From NCBI RefSeq assembly GCF_003201835.2, contig NZ_CP029289.2, positions 1,240,001 to 1,304,000 on the forward strand: DNA of 64,000 nucleotides, written 5' to 3'. The position numbers were made by a program, and so were the translations under genes. The DNA is from Acidianus brierleyi (GTDB lineage: Archaea; Thermoproteota; Thermoprotei_A; Sulfolobales; Sulfolobaceae). Of this stretch, positions 1-8,397 are shown in pieces. Positions within the stretch are counted from its first letter, which is position 1. Each line of letters starts with the position of its first letter. The notes under the pieces are model-generated. The model saw only the letters and a program-made list of their open reading frames with translations. It ran no database searches and was not told the DNA's origin.

Positions 1-316
1 CTATATAGACTTTAGGAATATCTAGATGATTATACATTGCTACCTCGTCTACTAAATCTACCAACCAACCATACTTAGGATCAGTAGGCGATACTTCCAC
101 AGCCCTGTACATAGCATTAATCAAATATGGACCAAATAGCCATTGAACTATATTCAATACTATCAGAAAAGATAATATTCCAATAATTACTGCCGGAGCA
201 AACGCTACTCCAAAGAAATACCCTGCTACAGCATAAACTAAAGCAAACCCTAGGAGAAAAACTCCTACACTAGCCACTACCATACCTAGTTTTAATTTTA
301 TTAGTGCAAAGTTCAT
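1..316 (-). CDS. htpX: HtpX-like M48 membrane protease, 5' part only
   Basis: The reverse strand reads open from an ATG at 314-316 to the window edge and starts MNFALIKLKLGMVV, giving about 105 residues. Two or three hydrophobic helices are followed by a conserved-looking stretch around NAMYRAVEVSPTDPKYG and a segment ending LDIPKVYI. This is the arrangement just before the catalytic HEXXH region in HtpX-type membrane zinc peptidases, which degrade misfolded membrane proteins. The zinc motif itself lies outside the window, so the assignment rests on the N-terminal pattern. It diverges from the CBS-domain gene. Confidence 0.7.
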   Translation of the reverse strand, partial: MNFALIKLKLGMVVASVGVFLLGFALVYAVAGYFFGVAFAPAVIIGILSFLIVLNIVQWLFGPYLINAMYRAVEVSPTDPKYGWLVDLVDEVAMYNHLDIPKVYI

Positions 317-394
317 GATTATCAATGTTATATTTTGAAGATGAGGATATAAAGCTTATTCAAAGTTTATTAATCACTCAATGTAATTTTTCCC

Positions 395-790
395 ATGGAG
401 GAAACTGTAAAAGATTACATGAAAACTGAGGTAATAAGTGTAGATAAATCTAAGTCAATAAAAGAAGTAGCCGAAGTTATGACTAAGAACAATGTAGGAT
501 CAGTTATTGTAACTGAGAACAAAAAGCCATTAGGAATAGTTACTGAACGAGATATAGTAAGAGCAATAGGAAAAGGAAAAGATTTGAATGCAAAAGCCGA
601 AGAAATTATGACTGCATCATTGATAACCATAAAAATAGACTCGCCAATCACTGGAGCTTTAAGTTTAATGAGAACATACAATATCCGTCATCTTCCAGTA
701 GTCGATTATGATGGAAATCTTTCCGGAATAATATCAATAAGAGATATAGCAAGAGCCCTGGACGATTTTTATGAAAGCGGAGCAGAGTGA
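395..790 (+). CDS. Two-CBS-domain protein
   Basis: 131 residues with two tandem CBS domains, about residues 5-60 and 68-125. The first has the typical pattern VGSVIVTENKKPLGIVTERD, the second RHLPVVDYDGNLSGIISIRD. Stand-alone CBS pairs bind adenosyl ligands or nucleotides and act as regulatory modules; the partner is not evident here. The stop codon TGA (788-790) lies exactly where sequence shared by all three IS110 mosaics begins (about 787). The last residues may therefore have been set by the insertion, although a 130-residue length is normal for the family. Confidence 0.88.
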   Translation: MEETVKDYMKTEVISVDKSKSIKEVAEVMTKNNVGSVIVTENKKPLGIVTERDIVRAIGKGKDLNAKAEEIMTASLITIKIDSPITGALSLMRTYNIRHLPVVDYDGNLSGIISIRDIARALDDFYESGAE

Positions 791-946
791 ACTCCTACGG
801 TGATTTTCACGAACAACACTCCTAAACAAGAAGACAAGCTTTACAAGAGTGAGACTAAGAAGACTAGGTATAGGGGAGGAGGTGGTGAAGGCCCTCAAGT
901 TGACCCCAATCAAGTAGTTCCTTCGGCTCTTCAAGCCATCGCCTAG
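791..946 (+). pseudogene. Conserved ORF tail upstream of IS110 transposase, copy 1
   Basis: A 51-codon frame without an own start ends at TAG 944-946 and reads TPTVIFTNNTPKQEDKLYKS..., with a GGGGEG stretch and the end NQVVPSALQAIA. The same frame stays open in the other two copies, with a few mostly amino-acid-changing substitutions and no indels. It looks like the C-terminal end of another protein, possibly a different transposase, carried along with or targeted by the IS110 unit. I do not recognise the family. Confidence 0.45.
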
Positions 947-1003
947 CCATGTTAGAGGCAAAGCATGTGGAGCCTATCCATCTCCATGGAGTCTTCCGCC
1001 CCC

Positions 1004-1142
1004 CTTTGAACCCTATATAGATTAATTAGTTGGGGAGGGTAATACTCTCCAACTGGGAAACATGGTCGACCCTTTGACTGAAGCAAAGTCTTCGAACGGG
1101 GGCGTGACAAACCCCTACCATCGGACTGAACATTGTGATAAT
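1004..1142 (+). ncRNA. Structured 5' non-coding region, candidate IS110 bridge RNA
   Basis: Three hairpins lie between the putative left end and the transposase start. The first is a 10-bp stem at 1028-1054 (AGTTGGGGAG with CTCTCCAACT, one G-U pair, 7-nt loop). The second is CTTTG/CAAAG at 1072-1088. The third is a G-run pairing with CCCC at about 1098-1115. CCCTTTGA at 1070-1077 repeats the left-end sequence at 1002-1009. ACTGAAC at 1125-1131 repeats the right-end sequence at 2203-2209. IS110-group elements are known to encode a bridge RNA in this position, with loops matching donor and target. That this region makes such an RNA is inference. Confidence 0.45.
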
Positions 1143-2116
1143 ATGCACGGATATAGGTGTGATAAAGAGGTAGGGATCCTAGGAATAGACATATCAAAAG
1201 ATCATGTGACGAGTGAGGGGAGGGTCTACGAGAACAACAAGAAGGGTTATGAAGAAATACTAAAAGTGAAACTAAACACAATAGTGGTCGAACCGACAGG
1301 AGCATACTCAATAAAACCATGTCAATACTTCAAGGAAAAAGGGATCAAGATACTACAAGTAAGCCAAAACTATGGAAGGAGAAGGACTTGAGAGGAAAGA
1401 AAACAGATTTTTACGACGCAGAAAAACTAATAAACATGGCAAACAAGGCAAAGGAGTACAACTACAACTCATTGAAAGAACTAGTAACACTATATATCTT
1501 CCTAAAAGACCTTGAAGTAAAGTACAAGAACAGGGTAAAAAGAGCACTATTCCTAGTCAGTGACGAGGAAAAAATAAGCAAGGAAATGCTTGAAGAATTC
1601 TCTAAAGGAAACTTCAAAATACAATTATACAACTTAGAGTACACAAAGATCGTACTTGAAGAAATCGAAGTATTATCTAAAGCACTACTGGAAACAAGCG
1701 AGAAAATAAAAGAAGTAGAGAAAATGATACAATCACAGTCTGAAAATCACGTTCTATTAACTATACCGGGAATAGGAAAACTTTCTTCGGGAATAATAAT
1801 AGGCATTGTTGGAGACATTAAACGCTTTCCTAACCCTGAGTCCTTCGTAGCCTACTGCGGTTTAGACCCAATAGTTGAGAGGAGCGGTAAAGCTACTGTA
1901 AGTAAGGGAATATCGAAGAAGGGTAATAAGTACTTGCGCAGCTTGTTCTACTTCCTCGCTGAGATGAATTACTCTCGTAATCCTACATTACTAGAATTTT
2001 ACGAGAACCATAAGGAAAAGTTGAAGGGAAAGAAGTTGTACACTGCTTTAGCCAGGAAATTGGCTAGAATAGTTTGGAGTGTTTGGTATAATAATAAGCC
2101 TTATGAGCCTAAGTGA
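1143..2116 (+). pseudogene. IS110-family transposase, frameshifted, copy 1
   Basis: The N-terminal part carries the DEDD-type RuvC-like start (GILGIDISKDH) and VVEPTGAYS. The C-terminal part carries the Transposase_20 pattern LLTIPGIGKLSSG, AYCGLDPIVERSG and ISKKGNKYLR. The halves lie in different frames, which cross near 1360-1390. Copy 3 reads through here with GCCCAAATATACTATGG where copy 1 has GCCAAAACTATGG, a net 4-nt loss. I prefer the ATG at 1143 to the in-frame ATG at 1062, because 1062-1142 is part of the structured region and the conserved domain begins just after 1143. Confidence 0.85.
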
Positions 2117-2129
2117 TCCTCCCCAAATC

Positions 2130-2157
2130 GCCACGTGGATTGAAAGGTACACGTGGC
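2130..2157 (+). repeat. 3' hairpin of the IS110 mosaic, copy 1
   Basis: A perfect 8-bp inverted repeat, GCCACGTG/CACGTGGC, with a 12-nt loop just after the transposase stop. It is conserved at 10055-10082 and 23621-23648. It could serve as an end-recognition structure or as a terminator. Confidence 0.65.
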
Positions 2158-2271
2158 AATCTTAGTTGACATTATGCTTGAAGTTCAACCGAAATATTTA
2201 TTACTGAACGCCCCTGTTAAGATAAATGTATGGCATAAGTTTTTTAGTTTAACATAAATTCGTCTCTTTAA

Positions 2272-2490
2272 ATGCAAAGAGTGCTGATATGGAAAGAATG
2301 GTACGAAATTCTAGAGAAAATAGCTAGGGATAATAAAATTAGTATGAATGAGTTAATTGCTAAAATATTAACTACTGAAGAATGCTTAAATCTCCCAGAA
2401 GTAAAAACTACTTCCAAAAAATCTATAAATGTAAATATAAATGATAAATATCTTATGGAGAAAATTCATAAATATCTTTTTTGTGATTAA
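2272..2490 (+). CDS. Small uncharacterised protein
   Basis: 72 residues; the N-terminal part (about 1-32) is helical in character and resembles a small ribbon-helix-helix or similar DNA-binding fold (ISMNELIAKIL), but no firm motif is visible. It ends two bases before the flippase gene and probably shares its transcript. It begins about 50 bp after the right end of IS110 copy 1, so its promoter region may be partly supplied by the element. Real coding is likely from position and spacing; the function is unknown. Confidence 0.5.
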   Translation: MQRVLIWKEWYEILEKIARDNKISMNELIAKILTTEECLNLPEVKTTSKKSINVNINDKYLMEKIHKYLFCD

Positions 2491-2492
2491 GA

Positions 2493-4007
2493 ATGAAAAA
2501 CAAAGAAAATAAGCCTAAGAGAAAACCCGGCTTAGTTAGAATAGGGCTATTTAATTTACTTCTAAGACTAGCTATATCACCATTATCCTTTGTTTTTTCT
2601 CTGCTTATGGTTAAGTACCTATCTGATATTTCTGCTGTAACATTTGGTGCATGGCAGACAATGTTCGTACTAATAACTGGATATTTTGTAATTCCTGCAG
2701 ATATATTCTCAAATATAACAAGTAGATATGCAGCAGAAGGTAAAAAAGTAGGTGGAATTTTGCTTATAAATGGAATAGCAGGAGTTTTAGCTATAAGCAT
2801 ATACCTTCTCATAATACCTTTCATTAATCCACTTTTAGGCGGAAACTTTGCAAAATATTTTTATTTTTCATCAATTTTAGTATTTTTATTCTATATTTTT
2901 GATATCACTAGATCAATTGCGCTTGGAAGATCACCAAGAGTTAACGCAATATCAGCTTCAGTTTTTCAAATAATTAGATTAATAGCTGGTATAATACTTA
3001 TGTTTATATTTAATTTGTCTATATTTGCAGTAATTTTAGCTTATTCTTTGGGTTATATAGCACAAATTTTAATAAATATATTATTTTCAAATGCAAATTT
3101 GCAAATCGATTTGAAAATAGCATTCAAAGCAATTAAAAAATCTATAGTTTTCATAACTTCATATATTCAGAACATAATTGAAGCAAGCTTAGTATGGATA
3201 GCAGTTTATTTAGTTAGAACTGCACTACCAGTATCTTATTTTGAGTCGGCATTAATAATATCAAATATAGTAATATGGTCAGGTAGTATTACTGATGGAT
3301 TAATACTTAAATTAGCTGAAAATAAAGATCCAGATTTATTAGAAACTGCTACCAAATTATTTTTCTTAGCCGGTTCTTTTTTCCTTTTATTAACATTCGT
3401 AGACGGTGATCCTCTACTATTTATTTTAAGACCTGAGTACATTGAAGCATTTTTAGCGTTAATAGTTCTATCTATATCCAATTTTCTTAGAGGCCTATAT
3501 ACTATTTTCTATCGTGGAATTTATATGGCCGATACTACATTAAGTACTGAAGGAAGTGGGGAATTAAAGGGAAGTACTGCAAATCTTATTAGAAGAAATA
3601 TTTTTATTTCAATTATAGGTTTATCCTTCTCTACATGTTTAATGATAATTTTGAAAACTTTTAGCTTCTCATCTCCAGCATTAGCAATAGCCATAACTTT
3701 AGGTTTGCTAATAAATTCTATAGGAATGTTAACTACAGCATATATTTCAGCAAAGAATATATATCGATTAATCTTTCCTAAAATTGAAAGCGTAGTTCCG
3801 CTAATTGCTACTGTAGTATCATCATTACCTTTCTTAATTCGATATATGGAGGGAAATTTGCCTAAATTTAGGGCTATTCATGAAATAGAAATAATGTTAA
3901 TATACACACTAATCTCGTCTTCTATTTTTGTTATTATAAATATAGCTCTTAATCCATATGCAAGACAGCTTTTTATTATGATAATAAAAAGAATCAAAAA
4001 TTTATAG
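2493..4007 (+). CDS. Polysaccharide flippase-like multi-spanning membrane protein
   Basis: 504 residues with a basic N-terminus (KNKENKPKRKPG) and about 12-14 hydrophobic segments over the whole length, as in the MOP/Wzx superfamily of lipid-linked oligosaccharide flippases. There is no signal peptide and no soluble domain. Genes for an aldolase, a PMT-like glycosyltransferase and a nucleotidyltransferase follow on the same strand, which suggests a role in moving lipid-linked sugars for surface glycans. Substrate and direction are inferred from family and context only. Confidence 0.7.
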   Translation: MKNKENKPKRKPGLVRIGLFNLLLRLAISPLSFVFSLLMVKYLSDISAVTFGAWQTMFVLITGYFVIPADIFSNITSRYAAEGKKVGGILLINGIAGVLAISIYLLIIPFINPLLGGNFAKYFYFSSILVFLFYIFDITRSIALGRSPRVNAISASVFQIIRLIAGIILMFIFNLSIFAVILAYSLGYIAQILINILFSNANLQIDLKIAFKAIKKSIVFITSYIQNIIEASLVWIAVYLVRTALPVSYFESALIISNIVIWSGSITDGLILKLAENKDPDLLETATKLFFLAGSFFLLLTFVDGDPLLFILRPEYIEAFLALIVLSISNFLRGLYTIFYRGIYMADTTLSTEGSGELKGSTANLIRRNIFISIIGLSFSTCLMIILKTFSFSSPALAIAITLGLLINSIGMLTTAYISAKNIYRLIFPKIESVVPLIATVVSSLPFLIRYMEGNLPKFRAIHEIEIMLIYTLISSSIFVIINIALNPYARQLFIMIIKRIKNL

Positions 4008-4030
4008 ATAGTTGGCTTAATGTTCGTGAA

Positions 4031-4840
4031 ATGAGTGGAATAAACATTAGGATAAACAGGTTATTTGAAAGAAAGAACGCTTTTGTAGTAGCTTTAGATC
4101 ATGGGCTAGTCATGGGCCCACTTAAAGGCATAGAAAAACCAATGGAAATTGTTAAAAGTCTTTCAAATATTCCAGATGCACTCCAAATGACGCCTGCAAT
4201 GCTTAAGATAGTGGAAGAAAATTTCTTTTCAAGATCTTCGCCGATGTTAATTGCAAGACTAGATACTGCTAACGTGTGGAGACAGCAGAAGAAATATGAT
4301 AGCGGGTATTATTCAGCTGTGTATAAAGTGAGAGACGCAATAGAAGCCGGAGCTGATGCCGTTGTAACATATTTTGTTGTAGGTTATGGCCAAGATCAAA
4401 TAGAAGGCTATAATATCGAAGAATTGTCTAAAATAAGAAGGGAAGCTAACGATTATGGAATCCCATTTATTATAGAGCCTCTTTTTGTTTCTCCAGAAAA
4501 TCCAGATTCGATTAAAGATGTAAATCTTGTTAAATATGTAACAAGAATAGCATCAGAAATAGGAGCGGACATTCTTAAAGTGGACTATACTGGAAAAGAT
4601 AATTTTAAGGAAGTAGTAGATGTAGCATTCTCACCTATACTTATTAGAGGAGGTCCGAAAACTAACACTAACCGCGATTTCTTATCTATGTTAAATGATG
4701 CTATAATATCAGGAGCTAAAGGTATCACAGTCGGAAGAAATCTATGGCAGTCCCAAGATCCTCAAAAAATGGCTAAAGCAATTTCTGCTGTAGTACATGA
4801 AAGAAAGAGTGTAGACGAAGCCGTAAAGATCTTAGGATAA
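4031..4840 (+). CDS. Class I aldolase of the DeoC/FbaB family
   Basis: 269 residues with a TIM-barrel pattern. The N-terminal AFVVALDHGL (about 17-26) is typical of the archaeal FbaB/DhnA group, and GADILKVDYTG (about 180-190) contains the likely Schiff-base lysine. A late phosphate-binding glycine-rich stretch is ILIRGGPK and GITVGRNLWQ. Members are fructose-bisphosphate aldolases or 2-amino-3,7-dideoxy-D-threo-hept-6-ulosonate synthases of the archaeal aromatic pathway, and sequence reading does not separate these. It sits between membrane genes for glycan work. Confidence 0.8.
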   Translation: MSGINIRINRLFERKNAFVVALDHGLVMGPLKGIEKPMEIVKSLSNIPDALQMTPAMLKIVEENFFSRSSPMLIARLDTANVWRQQKKYDSGYYSAVYKVRDAIEAGADAVVTYFVVGYGQDQIEGYNIEELSKIRREANDYGIPFIIEPLFVSPENPDSIKDVNLVKYVTRIASEIGADILKVDYTGKDNFKEVVDVAFSPILIRGGPKTNTNRDFLSMLNDAIISGAKGITVGRNLWQSQDPQKMAKAISAVVHERKSVDEAVKILG

Positions 4841-4871
4841 AATATTTTTATACGACATCAAAATATGTTTT

Positions 4872-6053
4872 ATGAAAAAATATAATTCCATATTTTACTT
4901 AGCATTAGTAATCATTTTAATAATTTACACCTATGAAACCATATTAACGTTTGATCCTACATTTAATCCTCAAGCTGATCATTATATTGGAGACGAAGTC
5001 TGGTATCCTACTGCGGCTTACAATATTTTGAAATATATTTTCCATATAACACCAAAAATGTATTTTCCTTATTCACATGAGTCTGGAATACAGTATTATA
5101 TAAATCCAGAACATCCACCGTTAGGAAAATATTTTATGGATATTTTTATTCTAATCTTAGGATACAGCCCATTAGCGTGGAGAATACCTAGCTGGATTAT
5201 GGGAGATTTAATAATAGTTATAGGTTTTTTACTTTCTAGAAAAATAATAGGAGATAATATAATTGGAAATTTAGCAGGAATATTAACTGCTATAGTTATA
5301 GCATTAGATCCTACTTTATGGCTTCTTCATGGGATAGCATTATTAGATATTTACGTAGGTTTTTTTAGCATTTTATCACTTTATTTATTAATAAGCAAAA
5401 GAATAGTCCTAGCATCTATTGCTTTAGGACTTGCGATGGCTTCAAAAGAACCCGCTTTTTTTCTAGTTTTGCCATTTTTATATTATTTAGGCGAAATTAC
5501 AAATAGAATAAAGATAAGAGCGTTATATAGCATTGGAGTTCCTATTCTAGTCTACGCATTAGCCTCAATTCCGATAATGCTATACTTTAACGGAATAATG
5601 GGGTGGTTACATGGAAGTTTCCTATATATGTTAGGCTGGGACGCGGAAAACGGACATATAGCATTATCTGCAACATCACAAATTTCAGAACCTTGGGATT
5701 GGTTCCTCGATATTCACCCATTTTATATGGGATACAACTTTTATGCAAACGTTAATCCAGCAATAATGTTTTTATGGTTATTTACAACTCCAATAGCTTT
5801 CCTTTTTAAAGATTCTAGGCTAATTACTGTAACAATGTGGGCCTGGACGGAATGGCTTGGATTTGTTTTAGTTTATATTCTAGGGAATCATACTCTCTTT
5901 AGCTTTTATGTAGCAGACTTCGGAGCAGTTATAGATGCATATATAGTAACCTCATTATTCTTTCTAGTTCAAAACATGAAAAATTTAAAATATAAATTAA
6001 GTATGAAAAGTGAGACAAATGATACGAAAAGCAGTAATAACAGCAGCAGGTAA
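4872..6053 (+). CDS. PMT-like (GT39-type) membrane glycosyltransferase
   Basis: 393 residues with about ten membrane helices. An acidic pair in the first outer loop (GDEVWYPTAAYN, about residues 37-48) and NPEHPPLGKYF (about 80-90) match the protein mannosyltransferase fold, which uses a dolichyl-phosphate sugar and attaches it to proteins or lipids on the outer face. The 3' end overlaps the next gene by 35 nt, so the two are translationally linked. Donor and acceptor are unknown. Confidence 0.75.
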   Translation: MKKYNSIFYLALVIILIIYTYETILTFDPTFNPQADHYIGDEVWYPTAAYNILKYIFHITPKMYFPYSHESGIQYYINPEHPPLGKYFMDIFILILGYSPLAWRIPSWIMGDLIIVIGFLLSRKIIGDNIIGNLAGILTAIVIALDPTLWLLHGIALLDIYVGFFSILSLYLLISKRIVLASIALGLAMASKEPAFFLVLPFLYYLGEITNRIKIRALYSIGVPILVYALASIPIMLYFNGIMGWLHGSFLYMLGWDAENGHIALSATSQISEPWDWFLDIHPFYMGYNFYANVNPAIMFLWLFTTPIAFLFKDSRLITVTMWAWTEWLGFVLVYILGNHTLFSFYVADFGAVIDAYIVTSLFFLVQNMKNLKYKLSMKSETNDTKSSNNSSR

Positions 6054-6786
6054 AGGAAGTAGAATGAAATATATAACATCAGTTTTACCAAAGGCATTAT
6101 TACCTCTTTTTAGACATGAAGATGACAAACTCGTTATGAGGCCAATTATTGATCTAATAACTGACTCTTTAGGAGAAATCGGAGTAAGCAAATTTTGTTT
6201 GGTGGTAGGAAAACACGGAAAACTATTAATGGACTACATGTTTGAAAGAAACATAACAATAGTTTTTCAAGACGAACCCAAAGGTTTTGGAGATGCTGTA
6301 CTTAGAGCAGAAGATTTCGCATCTAATGAACCATTTTTTGTACATGCGGACGATGGAGTTTTAACTGGAGGGTATAGAGAAGCCAAAAGTCTCTTTGAAG
6401 AAATAAATCCAGATGCTGTTCTTCTTCTAAGGGAAGTGAAAAATCCAAAGAGATACGGTATTGTAGAGATAAAAGATAATGGCACTTATATGAATCATAA
6501 AGCGTATAAGATAATTAATGCAGAGGAAAAGCCTGAAAATCCGGCGAGTAATATAGCAATTTCTGCAGTTTACATATTTTCGCCTAAGATATTTAATGCA
6601 ATAAAAAAAGTAAGTGTAGCCCAAGGAAAAGAATTAGAGTTAACATATGGTATAAAAGAATTACTGAAGAATGGCGGAGAAGTATACGGAATATTATTAG
6701 ATAATGAAAAATGGCTAAATGTAGGAGATCCTGAAAACTACTATAATGCGCTTAAGTTTACATATTCGGATTTAAAAAAATGTTAG
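6019..6786 (+). CDS. Sugar-1-phosphate nucleotidyltransferase
   Basis: About 255 residues starting MIRKAVITAAGKGSRMK, the nucleotide-binding signature of GalU/RmlA-type enzymes, followed by PKALLPLF. HADDG (about 115) carries the metal-binding aspartate, and NVGDPENYYNAL lies near the end. It makes an NDP-sugar from a sugar 1-phosphate. I chose the ATG at 6019 because the family starts directly before the glycine-rich loop; an ATG at 6010 is also possible. It overlaps the end of the PMT-like gene and probably supplies the same glycan pathway. Confidence 0.85.
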   Translation: MIRKAVITAAGKGSRMKYITSVLPKALLPLFRHEDDKLVMRPIIDLITDSLGEIGVSKFCLVVGKHGKLLMDYMFERNITIVFQDEPKGFGDAVLRAEDFASNEPFFVHADDGVLTGGYREAKSLFEEINPDAVLLLREVKNPKRYGIVEIKDNGTYMNHKAYKIINAEEKPENPASNIAISAVYIFSPKIFNAIKKVSVAQGKELELTYGIKELLKNGGEVYGILLDNEKWLNVGDPENYYNALKFTYSDLKKC

Positions 6787-7055
6787 AATCTTAACGAATG
6801 AACGTCTATAACTAACTGATTTAATTCCCTTTTTATCTCATTTAAATCAATGGAAGCCATACGAATTCCATAATTAGTTCCCCTTTGCATAAGCTTACCT
6901 AAACCATAAATGGAGAATCCAGATATAGTAGTTATGTGAAATGGATCGTCTAATCCCATTGCTATAAATTTACCAATGCCTTGTACAGTTGAGCCACGAG
7001 GTTCATAATCACCTAATAATTCCTTAGATATGTTCTTTAAGCTTTGATCTTTCAT
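6783..7055 (-). CDS. Conserved-looking hypothetical protein
   Basis: 90 residues, no membrane segment and no cysteine. It has a mixed composition with a central glycine-rich part (GSTVQGIGKFIAMGL and ISGFSIYGLGKLM). It lies convergent to the nucleotidyltransferase gene, overlapping its last 4 nt. I do not recognise the family. Codon use resembles its neighbours and an ATG with its own spacer supports it being real. Confidence 0.55.
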   Translation of the reverse strand: MKDQSLKNISKELLGDYEPRGSTVQGIGKFIAMGLDDPFHITTISGFSIYGLGKLMQRGTNYGIRMASIDLNEIKRELNQLVIDVHSLRF

Positions 7056-7301
7056 AGATACTATATTATATTCTTAATTTTTAAGTTAAGAAACACTTAC
7101 ATACAATATTATCACTACGTAAAGTACATTAGTAATATTTTGCTTTTTTTCTAGCCAGTCTCATTAATAACCTTCTGCTCATTATGAATGAGTATCTTAA
7201 ATAAAAATTTCTTCTACCTAGATGATATAATCTATTCCTATAACCCATATATTTGATTAAATAATTCTTATATAAAATACTTTTCGTTATAGCGAATATT
7301 T

Positions 7302-7916
7302 TTAAATTATATTTATTTTTGGTAATTCCCATTTCTTTTTTATTGCAATCAGTCTTATAGAAGTAACTAAAAGAAAAGTTAATATTAAAGAAATATAATC
7401 TAAAAATCTCAGTGATACTATATAAAATACAAAACCACCTATTATACTAGGTGTTGCATAGAAATCTTTTCTGAGTATTAACGGTATTTCTGATACCAAA
7501 ATATCTCTTATTGCCCCTCCACCGGTAGCTGTTATAGAAGCTACTATCGCTACGCCAAGTATATTAAGATTATGGAAATATGCTAACTGAGCCCCAAAAG
7601 CCGTAAATGCACCTAATCCTATTGCATCAAAATAAAGAAGTTTTTTACTTATTTTAGTTAAGTTCTTTCTTATTAATATAATTAAAAAAACAGATATAAT
7701 AGCTGTGATTGGATATGGTAAATATACAAGGTTGACTGGAGGAAATATCCCTAGTAAGATATCTGCTATAATACCTCCAGCTAAAGACGTTACAAATCCT
7801 AAAACTATTGCTCCTAGGAGATCTAATTGTTTCTCCATGGCCTTAAGAGCACCAGATGCAGCAAAAGCAAAAATTCCTATGTAATTAATAACCTCCATAA
7901 TTAGACTAACGAACAC
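7302..7916 (-). CDS. UPF0126/TRIC-type membrane protein
   Basis: 204 residues with two repeats of three membrane helices. The repeats are visible as GIFAFAASGALKAMEK...GIIADILLG and GAFTAFGAQLAY...GGGAIRDIL, the pattern of the UPF0126 family related to trimeric intracellular cation channels. Ion conduction is a family property and is not shown here. It stands alone; 279 bp of gene-free AT-rich sequence separate it from IS110 copy 2. Confidence 0.85.
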   Translation of the reverse strand: MFVSLIMEVINYIGIFAFAASGALKAMEKQLDLLGAIVLGFVTSLAGGIIADILLGIFPPVNLVYLPYPITAIISVFLIILIRKNLTKISKKLLYFDAIGLGAFTAFGAQLAYFHNLNILGVAIVASITATGGGAIRDILVSEIPLILRKDFYATPSIIGGFVFYIVSLRFLDYISLILTFLLVTSIRLIAIKKKWELPKINII

Positions 7917-8199
7917 AATGTTTTACTATTAATAACTAAATTTAAGGTTAACTCAAAAGACGTCTCTGACTATAAAAATAGTTTAACCCAGCACGAGATA
8001 AGGGACTAAAGTTACCTAAGTTAGAGAAATGAATACTTACTTTTAGGTATTTATTCTAAAGCGAAGTACTAATTGATATCAAGAGCTTAAAACACTAATA
8101 CTTTCAGAAAGTTATAGCTTTTATTTAAGGGTTTACACGTAAATCCTAGTCTAAGTACTTCATAGAAATACTAACGTACAACAGAATTTAGAATAGTGA

Positions 8200-8355
8200 A
8201 CTCCTACGGCGATTTTCACGAACAACACTCCTAAACAAGAAGACAAGCTTTACAAGGGTGAGACTAAGAAGACTAGGTATAGGGGAGGAGGTAGTGAAGG
8301 CCCCCAAGTTGGCCCCAATCAAGTAGTTCCTTCGGCTCTTCAAGCTATCGCCTAG
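8200..8355 (+). pseudogene. Conserved ORF tail upstream of IS110 transposase, copy 2
   Basis: The 51-codon frame seen at 791-946 is open here too (TPTAIFTNNTPKQEDKLYKG..., ending QVVPSALQAIA), with several substitutions and no indel. It has no start of its own. Confidence 0.45.
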
Positions 8356-8397
8356 CCATGTTAGAGGCAAAGCATGTGGAGCCTACCACGCCCTTAC

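Larger units (their letters stand above)
787..2216 (+). mobile_element. IS110-family mosaic element, copy 1
   Basis: This segment is shared with 8196-10141 and, inverted, 23562-25336. In order it holds: a conserved 51-codon ORF tail (791-946), a copy-specific segment (about 962-1003), a structured non-coding region (1004-1142), a broken IS110 transposase (1143-2116), and a 3' hairpin (2130-2157) ahead of a common end GAACGCCCCTG. Copies 1 and 2 also share TTAAGATAAA beyond that end, but copy 3 does not. No target-site duplication is visible, as expected for IS110. Whether the left end of the mobile unit is near 787 or near 1004 cannot be decided by eye. Copy 1 lacks the nested MITE found in the other two. 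Confidence 0.8.

Noticed and set aside
1062..1142. ATG at 1062 as the start of the IS110 transposase
   Set aside because: The stretch is part of the hairpin-rich region, carries no family motif, and an in-frame ATG at 1143 lies just before the conserved domain.
952..1320. Cysteine- and leucine-rich reading frames antisense to the IS110 mosaics, repeated in all copies
   Set aside because: They follow from the reverse complement of the structured region and transposase start, and are broken differently in each copy.
2130..2157. GATTGAAAGG inside the IS110 3' hairpin resembles the tail of Sulfolobus CRISPR repeats
   Set aside because: It occurs once per IS copy, with no repeat-spacer array anywhere in the window; it is only the hairpin loop.
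787..2216. Target-site duplication around the IS110 mosaics
   Set aside because: The bases next to both ends were compared in the three copies and no direct repeat was found; the TTAAGATAAA shared by copies 1 and 2 lies on one side only.
7129..7332. 67-codon basic frame downstream of the UPF0126 gene
   Set aside because: Strongly biased composition (Lys, Arg, Tyr, Asn), overlap with the membrane protein gene and no motif; more likely non-coding AT-rich DNA.
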